Source: Tsukamurella tyrosinosolvens (lineage in GTDB: Bacteria > Actinomycetota > Actinomycetes > Mycobacteriales > Mycobacteriaceae). From it: a DNA stretch of 64,000 nucleotides. Position numbers and translations under genes: made by a program. The first letter of the stretch is position 1; each line of letters begins with the position of its first letter. The notes beneath the pieces are model-generated. The model was not told the DNA's origin, ran no database searches, and saw only the letters and a program-made list of their open reading frames with translations. This document shows, piece after piece, positions 26,397 through 33,991 of this stretch. The stretch covers positions 1,116,001 to 1,180,000 of the forward strand of contig NZ_FNSA01000003.1 in NCBI RefSeq assembly GCF_900104775.1. Reading direction: 5' to 3'.

Positions 26397-27665
26397 ATGC
26401 CCATCGACTTGACCGGCGAGAACCGGGACGTGACGCGCGCCGTGGAGGTGATCCGCGCGCTGCTCGGTGATGCCCACATCACGCCGCGCACCGCGACGTC
26501 GTTCGCGGAGGACGCGCTCGGCGTCCTCGAGGCGCACCACACGGTGATCAACATCGCCTCCACGCCCGCGACGGCCACCGCGATCGGCCTCGCCGTCGCG
26601 CGGCTCGTCGCGGAGCACGGCGCCGAGTCCGGCCCGTCCAGCCACACGGACCCGCCGTCGTGGCTCTCGATCGACGTGGGCGACGGTGCCGACCGGATCC
26701 CCGAGGACGCGGCGTTCGCGTTCGGCGCGGGCACCCTTGCCGAGGTGCCCGTCGTGCTGCGGTGCGAGACGGGCTTCCGCGAGACGCTGAGCGTCGGCGT
26801 GGTCACTCGGTCGGGCGACGTGGCGACGGGGGAGGCGGTGCGCGACCGGATCCGCTCCGCGGCGCAGGAACTCAACCCGCTGCGTGGGCGGGCGATCACC
26901 GCCTCGCTGCGCGGCGGCCTCACCTTCCGCGCCTTCGAGCTCACGGGCGACCGCGCCGAGGTGGTCGTACCCGAGCAGGTCTGGGCCGAGATCGACCTGT
27001 CCGTCCGCGCGGTGACCACGCACGCGGATCAGTTGCGCCGTCTCGGCTTCCGTGCCGCCCGGGGTGTTCTCCTGTGCGGGCCGCCCGGCGTCGGTAAGAC
27101 CGCCGTGTCGCGGGCGGTCGCCGCCGAGCTGGTGGGCGACTTCACGGTCATCGTCGTCGGTGCCGCCGCGATCGGCGCGGACCTGGCGTCGGTGTACGCG
27201 GCCGCGGTCGAGTTCGGGCGGTGCGTCGTGATCCTCGACGACGTGGACCTCGCGGTGCGTCGGCGCGGCGACGGCGACGACTCCGCGCTCGCCTCGCTGC
27301 TCGACGCGCTCGACGGCGTCGATCAGTCCGCGGAGGTGCTCACCATCGCGACGACCAACGATCCTCGCTCCCTCGACGGTGCCGCCACCCGCGCGACCCG
27401 CTTCGACAGCGTCGTCGAGGTGGGCTACCCGAACCGCGAGGCGCTGATCGGGATCCTGCAGCGGCGGACCGCCGGGCTGGGCCTCACGGACGACGACGTC
27501 GCCGTGATCGCCGACTCCCTGCCGTCCGAGACCAGCGGTGCCGACGTGGGCGCGCTCGTGCGGCGCGTCGTCCTCGCCAACGCCGGCACCGACATCGACG
27601 CCTTCCTCCTGGAGGTGCGCCGGCGCGGCTGGCTGGCGGCCGTCCCGGTCGGCCAGTACCTGTGA
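26397..27665 (+). CDS. AAA+ ATPase with a novel N-terminal domain
   Basis: A 422-residue protein. Residues about 1-215 form an unrecognised domain ending in a strand-rich stretch (ITASLRGGLTFRAFELTGDRAEVVVPEQVW). Residues about 220-420 are one AAA+ module with Walker A GPPGVGKT (about 227-234), Walker B VVILDDVD (about 279-286; the usual second acidic Glu is Asp), sensor-1 TIATTND near 317 and the arginine-finger region TRFDSVVEVGYPNREA. It could be a remodelling ATPase of the FtsH/p97-like group without protease. TATCGT seven bases before the ATG suggests leaderless translation. Confidence 0.85.
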   Translation: MPIDLTGENRDVTRAVEVIRALLGDAHITPRTATSFAEDALGVLEAHHTVINIASTPATATAIGLAVARLVAEHGAESGPSSHTDPPSWLSIDVGDGADRIPEDAAFAFGAGTLAEVPVVLRCETGFRETLSVGVVTRSGDVATGEAVRDRIRSAAQELNPLRGRAITASLRGGLTFRAFELTGDRAEVVVPEQVWAEIDLSVRAVTTHADQLRRLGFRAARGVLLCGPPGVGKTAVSRAVAAELVGDFTVIVVGAAAIGADLASVYAAAVEFGRCVVILDDVDLAVRRRGDGDDSALASLLDALDGVDQSAEVLTIATTNDPRSLDGAATRATRFDSVVEVGYPNREALIGILQRRTAGLGLTDDDVAVIADSLPSETSGADVGALVRRVVLANAGTDIDAFLLEVRRRGWLAAVPVGQYL

Positions 27666-27714
27666 CCGTCGCCGACGCGGGCGCCTCCGCGGGTGGGGGA
27701 CTAGCGTGGTCGGT

Positions 27715-28173
27715 ATGAAACCCGGTGACACCGCGCCCGACTTCGAACTGCCCGATCAGGACGGCACTCCGCGGAAGCTCAGCGACCTGCTGGCCGCCGG
27801 CCCTGTCGCGCTGTTCTTCTACCCGGCGGCGTTCACGCCCGGCTGCACCAAGGAGGCGTGCCACTTCCGCGACCTGGCCGCCGAGTTCGCGGCGGCGGGC
27901 GTGCAGCGCGTCGGCATCAGCCGCGACGCCGTCGCCAAGCAGCAGGACTGGACCGCCAAGCACGGTCTCGACTACCCGCTGCTCTCGGACGTCCACGGCG
28001 CCGTGGCGACGGCGTTCGGCGTGAAGCGCGACGGCCTGCTCAAACTGGCCGGCATGCCCACCAAACGCACCACCTTCGCGATCCGCCCGGACGGCACCGT
28101 CGCCGACGTGATCGCCTCCGAGGTGAACATGCAGGTCCACGCCGACCGCGCCCTCGCCGCTCTCCGGGCCTGA
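27715..28173 (+). CDS. bcp: Thioredoxin-dependent peroxiredoxin, Bcp type
   Basis: A 152-residue AhpC-TSA/Bcp peroxiredoxin that reduces hydroperoxides using thiols. The active-site block FTPGCTKEACHF has peroxidatic Cys44 and resolving Cys49, the five-residue spacing of atypical 2-Cys Bcp enzymes. RTTFAIRPDGTVADV near 120 is also conserved. Length matches Bcp (about 155). The ATG at 27715 has TAGCGT seven bases upstream and no Shine-Dalgarno, so the mRNA is probably leaderless. It is 49 bp after the AAA+ ATPase gene with its own promoter. Confidence 0.94.
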   Translation: MKPGDTAPDFELPDQDGTPRKLSDLLAAGPVALFFYPAAFTPGCTKEACHFRDLAAEFAAAGVQRVGISRDAVAKQQDWTAKHGLDYPLLSDVHGAVATAFGVKRDGLLKLAGMPTKRTTFAIRPDGTVADVIASEVNMQVHADRALAALRA

Positions 28174-28222
28174 GGCGCCGCCGGAACCCCGCGCAGATTT
28201 GCTTTCAACCCCGCGAATATTC

Positions 28223-28888
28223 ATGATGACGGATATGGGGCGAAGGTTCGGCAGCGGTGTTCTCGGGCACGATGTCCCGCCGGCGTTCGTCGTCGGGTTC
28301 GGGTTCCGCGGTGCGGGGTTCATCGCGCTGGCGGCGTACGGAGGCATGGCGGTGCTCGCACTCGTTGGGAGTGTGGGGATGCAGCAAGCGGGTGAGTCGG
28401 CCTCCGCGGTGGCCGTCGTCGGCGCGCTGGGGGTGGCTTCGGCGGGCTACGTCGTGGCGCTGGCGGCTCTCCTGGCCTCGCGCCGCGTCGCGGCAATCCT
28501 GTCGCCGAGGGGCATCGCTCTGCCCTGGGTCGCGGATCCGGCACTCCGCGAGTGGGATTGGTCGGAGATCCAGAGGATCGAGGTGATGAAGCGGGATGCG
28601 AGGGGCGTGACCTATCGGTCGGACTTCCTGCTCCAGCTGCATCCGTCCGCGCGTGCCTCCGCGCTGGAATCGGTCTCTGACGACCTCACGGGTTGGCAAC
28701 GACGATGGGTTCATCCCGCCGGTCCCGCGTCGTTCTCGATCGGGTGGATGACCGCGCCCGCGCCCCGCCACGTGAGGCGCTACATCTACGCGGTTGCACC
28801 GGAACTCGGCTTGCCGTTGATCCCGCCGCGGCATCGTCCCAAGGGATACCCGTGGGGCGAAAACCGCTCGACAGGTCCGGAAGAATGA
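28223..28888 (+). CDS. Membrane protein with two helices and a PH-like C-terminal half
   Basis: A 221-residue protein of unknown function. Two strong hydrophobic segments (about 32-55 and 65-90) are followed by a soluble part. There, ILSPRGIALPWVADPALREWDWSEIQRIEV reads like the bacterial PH-domain proteins (a G-I-x-W/I-x-W strand pattern), and the part ends in a Pro/Arg-rich tail. The start is uncertain: ATGs at 28223, 28226 and 28235 are in frame and no ribosome site is clear. It overlaps the next gene as ATGA. Confidence 0.72.
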   Translation: MMTDMGRRFGSGVLGHDVPPAFVVGFGFRGAGFIALAAYGGMAVLALVGSVGMQQAGESASAVAVVGALGVASAGYVVALAALLASRRVAAILSPRGIALPWVADPALREWDWSEIQRIEVMKRDARGVTYRSDFLLQLHPSARASALESVSDDLTGWQRRWVHPAGPASFSIGWMTAPAPRHVRRYIYAVAPELGLPLIPPRHRPKGYPWGENRSTGPEE

Positions 28889-29334
28889 CCGGAGTGATCA
28901 CGCTCCGCAATGGCACCGACGCCGACCATCCCGTGCTCGTCCGGGTCTGGCGCAGCTCCGTCGACGCGACGCACGACTTCCTCACCGCCGCGGACCGCGA
29001 CGCCATCGAGTCACGCCTCGCGAGCGACTACTTCCCGCAGGTCCGGCTCACTGTCGCGGAGGTCGACGGTGCGGTGGCCGGGTTCGCCGGCACGGCCGGC
29101 GACGACCTGGCCATGCTGTTCGTGCACGCCGACGCGCGAGGGCGCGGCGTCGGCCGGACGCTGCTCGACCACGCGGTCCGTGATCTCGGCGTGCGCACCG
29201 TCGACGTCAACGAGCAGAACGCGCAGGCCGTCGGCTTCTACGCCCACAGCGGTTTCATCGTGGCAGGGCGCAGCGCGACCGACGGCGAGGGCCGCCCGTA
29301 CCCGCTGCTGCACCTCGCGCTGACGAGGGACTAA
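28885..29334 (+). CDS. GNAT family N-acetyltransferase
   Basis: A 149-residue acetyltransferase. LRNGTDADHPVLVRVWRSSVDATHDFLT opens it, and the acetyl-CoA motif LFVHADARGRGVGRTLLDHAVRD is near 78-100, followed by VDVNEQNAQAVGFYAHSGFIV. It resembles E. coli YjaB and related stress-linked GNATs. Its ATG overlaps the previous stop (ATGA), and its 3' end overlaps the convergent MarR gene by 4 bp. The substrate is unknown. Confidence 0.93.
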   Translation: MTGVITLRNGTDADHPVLVRVWRSSVDATHDFLTAADRDAIESRLASDYFPQVRLTVAEVDGAVAGFAGTAGDDLAMLFVHADARGRGVGRTLLDHAVRDLGVRTVDVNEQNAQAVGFYAHSGFIVAGRSATDGEGRPYPLLHLALTRD

Positions 29335-29774
29335 CGCGCGCAGCCGTCGCGCGACGTCCGTGCCACGATCGCGACCGCCCGGCGCAGCACCTCGGCGTCG
29401 CCGGGGGAGAGCGGCCCGAGCAGCTCGGCCTCGGCGGCGCTCACCTCCGCGCCCACCACGCGGAGCATCGCGAGCCCGGCGTCCGTGGGGACGACACGTC
29501 GCGCCCGCCGGTCGGTGGGCGACGGCTCGCGGCGCACCAGGCCCGCGGCCACCAGGTCGTCCACCACGTAGGGCATCACCGACTTGTCGATGAGCAGGTA
29601 GTCCGCGAGCGCGAGCTGCGTCGGCAGGTCGTAGGTCGCGGCGGCGTACAGCGTCTGGTAGCCGCGCACCCCACGCGGGATCCGGTCCAGGATCGGCGCC
29701 ACCGCCTCCGCGTACGCCTTGTTCAACACTCCCACGGACCAGCCGAAATCGCAGGTCTCCTCGTGCTCCGCCAC
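29331..29774 (-). CDS. MarR family transcriptional regulator
   Basis: A 147-residue winged-helix regulator: helix-rich N-terminus, HTH and wing at LALADYLLIDKSVMPYVVDDLVAAGLVRREPSPTDRRARRVVPTDAGLAML (about 53-103). It begins at GTG 29774. It is divergent from a DJ-1/PfpI gene across 94 bp holding two tandem ACATATCA-type boxes that overlap a good promoter, so it probably represses both genes. Cys7 near the start (EETCDFGW) could be a redox-sensing residue, as in OhrR-type MarR proteins; that is inference. Confidence 0.9.
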   Translation of the reverse strand: MAEHEETCDFGWSVGVLNKAYAEAVAPILDRIPRGVRGYQTLYAAATYDLPTQLALADYLLIDKSVMPYVVDDLVAAGLVRREPSPTDRRARRVVPTDAGLAMLRVVGAEVSAAEAELLGPLSPGDAEVLRRAVAIVARTSRDGCAR

Positions 29775-29795
29775 CCGTCGAGCCTAGCAGGCGTC

Positions 29796-29832
29796 ACATA
29801 TCAGTTGATGTACATATCAATTGTGCTACGGT
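29796..29832 (+). promoter_or_regulatory. DJ-1/PfpI promoter with tandem MarR boxes
   Basis: Boxes ACATATCAGTTGATGT (29796-29811) and ACATATCAATTGTGCT (29812-29827) abut each other. The first contains the palindrome ATCA-GT-TGAT. The -35 TTGATG (29804-29809) and -10 TACGGT (29827-29832), 17 bases apart, lie within or against them, so MarR binding would block transcription. Confidence 0.7.
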
Positions 29833-29868
29833 TTAGTTGTCACGCAAACCAATCGCGAGGAGAACGTC

Positions 29869-30561
29869 ATGAGCCGCATCCTGGTCGTCGCCACCAGCGT
29901 CCCGTCCTACGCCATGAGCGGCCGCCGCACCGGCCTCTGGCTCGGCGAGCTGACCCACTTCGTCGACGCCGTCGAGGCGGCGGGGCACACCACCGTCGTC
30001 GCCAGCATCGACGGTGGCTTCGTCCCCATCGACCCCGAATCCCTCAGCCACGAGGTGCTGGCGCAGGGCGGCACGCGCGCCCGGTACGACGATCCCACCT
30101 TCATGGATCGCCTCCGGAACACGCCGTCGCTGCGGGACGTGGACGCCGCCGACTTCGACGCGATCTACCTCACCGGCGGCCACGGCGTCATGTTCGACTT
30201 CCCGACCGACGAGCGCCTCGCGACCCTGCTCCGCGACTTCGACGCGGCCGGCAAGGTCGTCTCCGCCGTCTGTCACGGCACCGCCGGGCTCCTCGGCGCT
30301 ACGAAGGCCGACGGTGCGCCGCTCATCGCCGGCCGGCGCATCGCGGGCTTCTCCTGGAACGAGGAGGTGCTGGCCGGGCTCGACGCCATCGTCCCGTTCA
30401 ATCTCGAGGAGCGGATCGCCGAGCGCGGCGCGACGTACGTGCGGGCCGACGAGGCGTGGGTCCCGTTCGCCGTCACCGACGGCACCGTCGTGACCGGCCA
30501 GAACCCGGCCAGCGCCCATCCCGTCGCCGAGGGGGTCCTCGCCCTGCTCGCCGACCGGTAG
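29869..30561 (+). CDS. DJ-1/PfpI family protein (Hsp31-like)
   Basis: A 230-residue class I glutamine-amidotransferase-like protein. The nucleophile elbow VVSAVCHGTAGLL holds Cys135. IYLTGGHGVMFDFPTDERL near 102 and NPASAHPVAEGVL near the end fit the Hsp31/YDR533c branch, whose members are glyoxalases or chaperones for carbonyl stress. GCGAGGAG lies seven bases before the ATG. It is under the control region with tandem MarR boxes, so it is probably induced by the signal the divergent MarR senses. Confidence 0.93.
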   Translation: MSRILVVATSVPSYAMSGRRTGLWLGELTHFVDAVEAAGHTTVVASIDGGFVPIDPESLSHEVLAQGGTRARYDDPTFMDRLRNTPSLRDVDAADFDAIYLTGGHGVMFDFPTDERLATLLRDFDAAGKVVSAVCHGTAGLLGATKADGAPLIAGRRIAGFSWNEEVLAGLDAIVPFNLEERIAERGATYVRADEAWVPFAVTDGTVVTGQNPASAHPVAEGVLALLADR

Positions 30562-30580
30562 GAGAAATCGGCGGGAGGGC

Positions 30581-30604
30581 TGTCGATTCCGCGTCGCCTC
30601 GATC
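30581..30604 (+). promoter_or_regulatory. Possible ECF42-type promoter before the DGPF gene
   Basis: TGTCGA at 30581-30586 and CGATC at 30600-30604. From memory, ECF42-group promoters carry TGTCGA in the -35 and CGA(A/T)C-like sequence in the -10. The spacing here is 13 bases, which I could not check against a reference. The promoter precedes a DGPF (YCII) gene and the ECF42-like sigma gene, the expected target. Confidence 0.45.
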
Positions 30605-30609
30605 GTCAT

Positions 30610-30637
30610 CACTGTGCCCCGCCCCTGGGGCACAGTG
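30610..30637 (+). promoter_or_regulatory. 11-bp perfect hairpin in the leader of the DGPF gene
   Basis: CACTGTGCCCC (30610-30620) and GGGGCACAGTG (30627-30637) are perfect inverted repeats around a 6-base loop. It lies between the putative promoter and the AGGAGG site, 16 bases before the ATG. It could be a 5' mRNA stabiliser, an operator, or the terminator of the upstream DJ-1 gene; the lack of a U-run and its place in the leader favour a regulatory role. Confidence 0.6.
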
Positions 30638-30653
30638 GACATCAGGAGGAATC

Positions 30654-31040
30654 ATGCATTACGCACTGCTGCTCAACAACGCCGAGCCCGCCGAGGGCGA
30701 GGTCCCGGAGGAGGCCGTGCTGCAGATGCAGCAGGCGATGGCCGATTACACCGCCGCCCTGCAGGCCGCGGGCGTGCTGATCGGCGCTGAGATCCTGGAA
30801 CCGCAGGCGCAGACGGTCACCGTCACGCGGCGCGACGGTGACCTCCGGATCGAGGACGGCCCCTTCGCCGACACCCGCGAGGCGCTCGCCGGCGTCTTCC
30901 TGCTCGATGTGCCCGACCGCGACGCCGCGCTCGCCTGGGCGGAGAAGCACCCCGCCACCCAGTACGCGGTGATCGAGGTCCGCAAGGTCGCCGCCGCCTG
31001 CGACGAGGGCGTGTGGAACGCCGCGGCCTGCACGGACTGA
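30654..31040 (+). CDS. YCII family DGPF-domain protein
   Basis: A 128-residue YCII-related protein. It begins HYALLLNN and carries the namesake DGPF motif within RIEDGPFADTREALAGVFLLD (about 63-83), followed by AWAEKHPATQYAVIEVRKV. DGPF proteins are the regular genomic partners of ECF42 sigma factors, as here, where the sigma gene follows after 13 bp. Biochemical function unknown. AGGAGG is placed well before the ATG. A hairpin and a putative ECF-type promoter lie in the upstream leader. Confidence 0.93.
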   Translation: MHYALLLNNAEPAEGEVPEEAVLQMQQAMADYTAALQAAGVLIGAEILEPQAQTVTVTRRDGDLRIEDGPFADTREALAGVFLLDVPDRDAALAWAEKHPATQYAVIEVRKVAAACDEGVWNAAACTD

Positions 31041-31053
31041 CGAGCGCCGACCG

Positions 31054-32241
31054 ATGGACACGGACGCGGAGGTGCGGGCGGAGAACGCCGCCCGCACCTC
31101 GTACGGCCGGCTCCTCGCGCTGCTCGCCGCCCGCACGCACGACGTGGCCTCCGCCGAGGACGCGCTCGCCGACGCCTTCGAGCGGGCCCTCACGCGCTGG
31201 CCGCTCGACGGCGTGCCCGACGACCCGGACGCGTGGTTGCTCACCGTCGCGCGGAATCGGCAGCGGGACCGGTGGAAGTCCGCGGCCGAGCGCACCACGG
31301 TGCCCTTCGACGACGCCGAGCACGACGGTGCGGCGCCGGAGGCCGGTCGCGACCGGCGGCTCGAACTGCTCCTCGTCTGCGCGCACCCCGATCTCGCGGG
31401 CGCGAGCGTGCCGCTCATGCTCAACACCGTCCTGGGCTTCGCCGCTGCGCAGATCGGGGCGGCGTTCCTGGTCCCGACCGCCACGATGGCCGCCCGCCTG
31501 ACGCGCGCGAAGAAGCGGATCGCGCGGGATCGGATCCCGTTCGAAGTCCCCGGACCCACGGACCTCGCCGGCCGGCTCGCTCCCGTCCTGGAGGCCGTCT
31601 ACGGCTCGTACGCCATGGAGTGGCCCACCCCGCCCCGTGAACGGCACGCTCTGCTCCTCGGGCTCGCCGGGACCATCGCCGACGCGGCACCGTCGGTCGC
31701 CGAGGCGCACGGCCTCGCCGCGCTCCTGTACCTCTCCAGCGCCCGACTGCCTGCCCGCGTCGACGAGGACGGACGCTACGTCCCCCTCGCACAGCAGAAT
31801 CCGCGGCGGTGGGACCGGGACTTCGTCGCGGCGGGGCACCGGCACCTGCGCACCGCGCACGCGTTCGGCTCCGTCGGGCGGTTCCAACTGGAGGCCGCCA
31901 TCGGGGCCGTGCACTGCGCCCGGGGCGCCGGCGAGGCGCCGGACTGGGCCCACCTGCGGCGCCTCTACGACGCGCTCCTCGGCCTCGCTCCCACCCGCGG
32001 CGCGGCCGTCGCCCGCGCCGCCGTCGTCGCCGAGACCGACGGTGCGCGTGCGGGACTGGACGCGCTCGACGCCCTCAACGGCGTGGAACGGTTGCAGTCC
32101 GCGTGGGCGCTGCGCGCATCGCTGCTGGACCGGCTCGGCGATCCCGCCGCCGATGCCGCCTACGCCAAGGCGATCTCGCTCACCACCGACCCCGCCGAGC
32201 GGGAGTACCTGGGGCGCCGCGCCCGCGGAACCGGGCGATAG
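31054..32241 (+). CDS. ECF42-like RNA polymerase sigma factor (DUF6596 C-terminus)
   Basis: A 395-residue sigma factor. Residues about 1-85 are region 2 (LLALLAARTHDVASAEDALADAFERALTRWP, DPDAWLLTVARNRQRDRWKS) and about 105-155 region 4. Residues about 170-395 are the long DUF6596/TPR-like extension (WPTPPRERHALLLGLAG, QNPRRWDRDFVAAGHRHL, YDALLGLAPTRGAAVARA). No anti-sigma factor is adjacent; the C-terminal extension is thought to regulate activity in this group. The upstream neighbour is the DGPF protein, its usual partner. Starts at the ATG at 31054, probably co-transcribed. Confidence 0.93.
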   Translation: MDTDAEVRAENAARTSYGRLLALLAARTHDVASAEDALADAFERALTRWPLDGVPDDPDAWLLTVARNRQRDRWKSAAERTTVPFDDAEHDGAAPEAGRDRRLELLLVCAHPDLAGASVPLMLNTVLGFAAAQIGAAFLVPTATMAARLTRAKKRIARDRIPFEVPGPTDLAGRLAPVLEAVYGSYAMEWPTPPRERHALLLGLAGTIADAAPSVAEAHGLAALLYLSSARLPARVDEDGRYVPLAQQNPRRWDRDFVAAGHRHLRTAHAFGSVGRFQLEAAIGAVHCARGAGEAPDWAHLRRLYDALLGLAPTRGAAVARAAVVAETDGARAGLDALDALNGVERLQSAWALRASLLDRLGDPAADAAYAKAISLTTDPAEREYLGRRARGTGR

Positions 32242-32277
32242 CGGCGGAATCAGGGCGGAATCGCTAGGGTCGGGCCC

Positions 32278-32838
32278 ATGGCGGACAGCGATGGGATCCG
32301 GGTGGGCGACCCCGAACGGCAGCGGGCCGTCGAGCTGCTCGGGGAGGCGATGGCGACCGGCTACCTGACCGTGGAGGAGTTCGACCAGCGCACGCACGCG
32401 GCCTACGCCGCCGCGAATCGCGGTGAGCTGCAGGTGCTCGTGAACGACCTCCCGATCCGCGACCGGCTCTTCCCCGCGGTGCCAGAGGTCGCGGACAGGC
32501 CGGTCGAGGTGCTCGACCTGGAATGGACGACGGTGCACCGCAAGGGCGTGTGGACGGTGCCCGCGCGCCTCCGCATCACGGGTTCGACGGGCACGGCGAA
32601 AATCGATTTCCGCAACGCCGACTTCCCCTACGGCGGGGTCGAGATCGACGTCCAGGTCTCGTGGAGCACGCTCAAGCTGCACCTGACGCCGACGATGCGC
32701 GTGGACGCCTCGGGGATGGACTACTCGGGGTGGAGTTCGCTCAAGGACAAGGCGGGCCCGGCGGCCGGAGCGGCCGGTCCGTTCCTCGTGCTGCGCGGCT
32801 CGGCCTCCGCGGGGAGCACGATCCAACTTCGCCGGTGA
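32278..32838 (+). CDS. DUF1707 domain protein
   Basis: A 186-residue protein. The N-terminal DUF1707 domain is clear: IRVGDPERQRAVELLGEAMATGYLTVEEFDQRTHAAYAAANRGELQVLVNDLP (residues about 7-60). The rest (about 80-186) is a strand-rich region with WSTLKLHLTPTMRVDASGMDYSGWSS, without membrane segments. DUF1707 is a short, probably ligand- or protein-binding domain common in actinobacteria. TAGGGT seven bases before the ATG and no ribosome site indicate a leaderless mRNA. Confidence 0.92.
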   Translation: MADSDGIRVGDPERQRAVELLGEAMATGYLTVEEFDQRTHAAYAAANRGELQVLVNDLPIRDRLFPAVPEVADRPVEVLDLEWTTVHRKGVWTVPARLRITGSTGTAKIDFRNADFPYGGVEIDVQVSWSTLKLHLTPTMRVDASGMDYSGWSSLKDKAGPAAGAAGPFLVLRGSASAGSTIQLRR

Positions 32839-32881
32839 GGCCGCGGATTCCGCGCTACGGTGAGCGCAACGAAGGAGTCGC

Positions 32882-33505
32882 ATGTCCGATGTCTGGCAAC
32901 TGGTCCATGCGGAACGCCGCGCCCTGATCGCCTTCCTCGAGGGCGTCGACGACGCGCGGTGGGACACGCCCTCGCTGTGCCCGGGATGGCGCGTGCGCGA
33001 CGTGGTCGCCCACCAGATCTCCACCGCGGACACCACCCGCCTGGGCTTCATCAAGGGAATGGTCCTCGCTCGCTTCGACTTCGACCGCGACAACCAGAAC
33101 GGCGTCGACCGCGAGCTGGGCCCGGCGGCGCAGATGCTGGACCGGTACCGAGCGCTCGTCGACCGCACGTCGGGCCCGCCCGCCCCGCTCGACACGCGGC
33201 TCGTCGAGGCCGTCGTGCACGGCGAGGACATCCGGCGTCCGTTGGGCGCCGTCGGCGATTACCCGCCGGAGGCCGTCGAGCGGGCACTGCGGCTGCAGGC
33301 CCGTACCGGGAAGGGCATGGGCGGTGCGAAGGAGCACGTCGCGGGGCTGCGGTTGCGCGCCACCGACGCGGACGTCACGCTCGGCGGCGGCCCGGAGGTC
33401 ACCGGTCCGCTGCTCGCCCTGCTGCTCGCCGTGAGCGGGCGCACCGTCGCCCTGGAGGAGCTGAGCGGGGAGGGCCTGCCCACCCTCGTGGAACGGGTCT
33501 CCTGA
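32882..33505 (+). CDS. Maleylpyruvate isomerase-family mycothiol-dependent enzyme
   Basis: A 207-residue DinB-like four-helix protein of the TIGR03083 class. WQLVHAERRALIAFLEGVDDARWDTPSLCPGWRVRDVVAHQIS (about 4-47) has the typical L-C-x-GW-x-V-x-D-V-x-H block with His45 as a likely metal ligand. LVEAVVHGEDIRRPLG (about 103-118) supplies further His/Asp residues. Mycothiol is the presumed cofactor. AAGGAG precedes the ATG at 32882. The substrate is unknown. It converges on a secreted-protein gene with 3 bp between them. Confidence 0.9.
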   Translation: MSDVWQLVHAERRALIAFLEGVDDARWDTPSLCPGWRVRDVVAHQISTADTTRLGFIKGMVLARFDFDRDNQNGVDRELGPAAQMLDRYRALVDRTSGPPAPLDTRLVEAVVHGEDIRRPLGAVGDYPPEAVERALRLQARTGKGMGGAKEHVAGLRLRATDADVTLGGGPEVTGPLLALLLAVSGRTVALEELSGEGLPTLVERVS

Positions 33506-33508
33506 CGC

Positions 33509-33973
33509 TCAGCGCGGCGGCGTGATCGTGATCCGCGCGTCGATGCGGGTGATGAGGCACGTGCTGCGCGGGATCCGGAAGTCCTCGTCGGTGGGCGCGT
33601 CCACGACGCGCTGCCCGGCGATGCGCACGGGCACGATGAATCGGTAGGTGACCAGGTCGTGGTCGCCGCCGGGCGCGACGGTGCGCGCCGTGACCCGCGG
33701 CGCGTCCATGATCGAGTACTGCAGGTGGCGGTCGAGGTCCCCGCGCAGCTGGTCACCGGAGAACCCCGTCTGCATGCCGTTCTCGAACCGGACGGCGTTC
33801 GGCGCGAAGGGGACCGCGCCGGCCTTCGTACGATCGCCGAGCGCCGCGATGTAGGCGTCGGCCGCGGCGAGTTGGCGTGCGGGAGTGCAGGTCGCCGCCG
33901 TGGCGGGCGCGGCGAGCGAGGCAGCCGCGACGGCGGGGATCAGGGCGGTCGCGAGGCGGGCGACGACGGGCAT
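33509..33973 (-). CDS. Small secreted protein, function unknown
   Basis: A 154-residue protein with a clear signal peptide (hydrophobic core about 8-24, cleavage after APATAA at about residue 27), so it is exported. The mature part has two cysteines (about 29 and 139) that could form a disulfide. It begins PARQLAAADAYIAALGDR and contains FAPNAVRFENGMQTGFSGDQLRGDLD, then YSIMDAPRVTARTVAPGGDHDLVTYRFIVPV. This resembles an NTF2-like/SnoaL-type fold, but I cannot name the family. TACTGT six bases before the ATG indicates a leaderless transcript. Confidence 0.8.
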   Translation of the reverse strand: MPVVARLATALIPAVAAASLAAPATAATCTPARQLAAADAYIAALGDRTKAGAVPFAPNAVRFENGMQTGFSGDQLRGDLDRHLQYSIMDAPRVTARTVAPGGDHDLVTYRFIVPVRIAGQRVVDAPTDEDFRIPRSTCLITRIDARITITPPR

Positions 33974-33991
33974 GGGCTCACAGTAGCTGTG

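Noticed and set aside
30610-30637. Hairpin as a plain terminator of the DJ-1 gene
   Set aside because: It has no U-run and lies 16 bases before the next start; kept as regulatory, with termination as the alternative.
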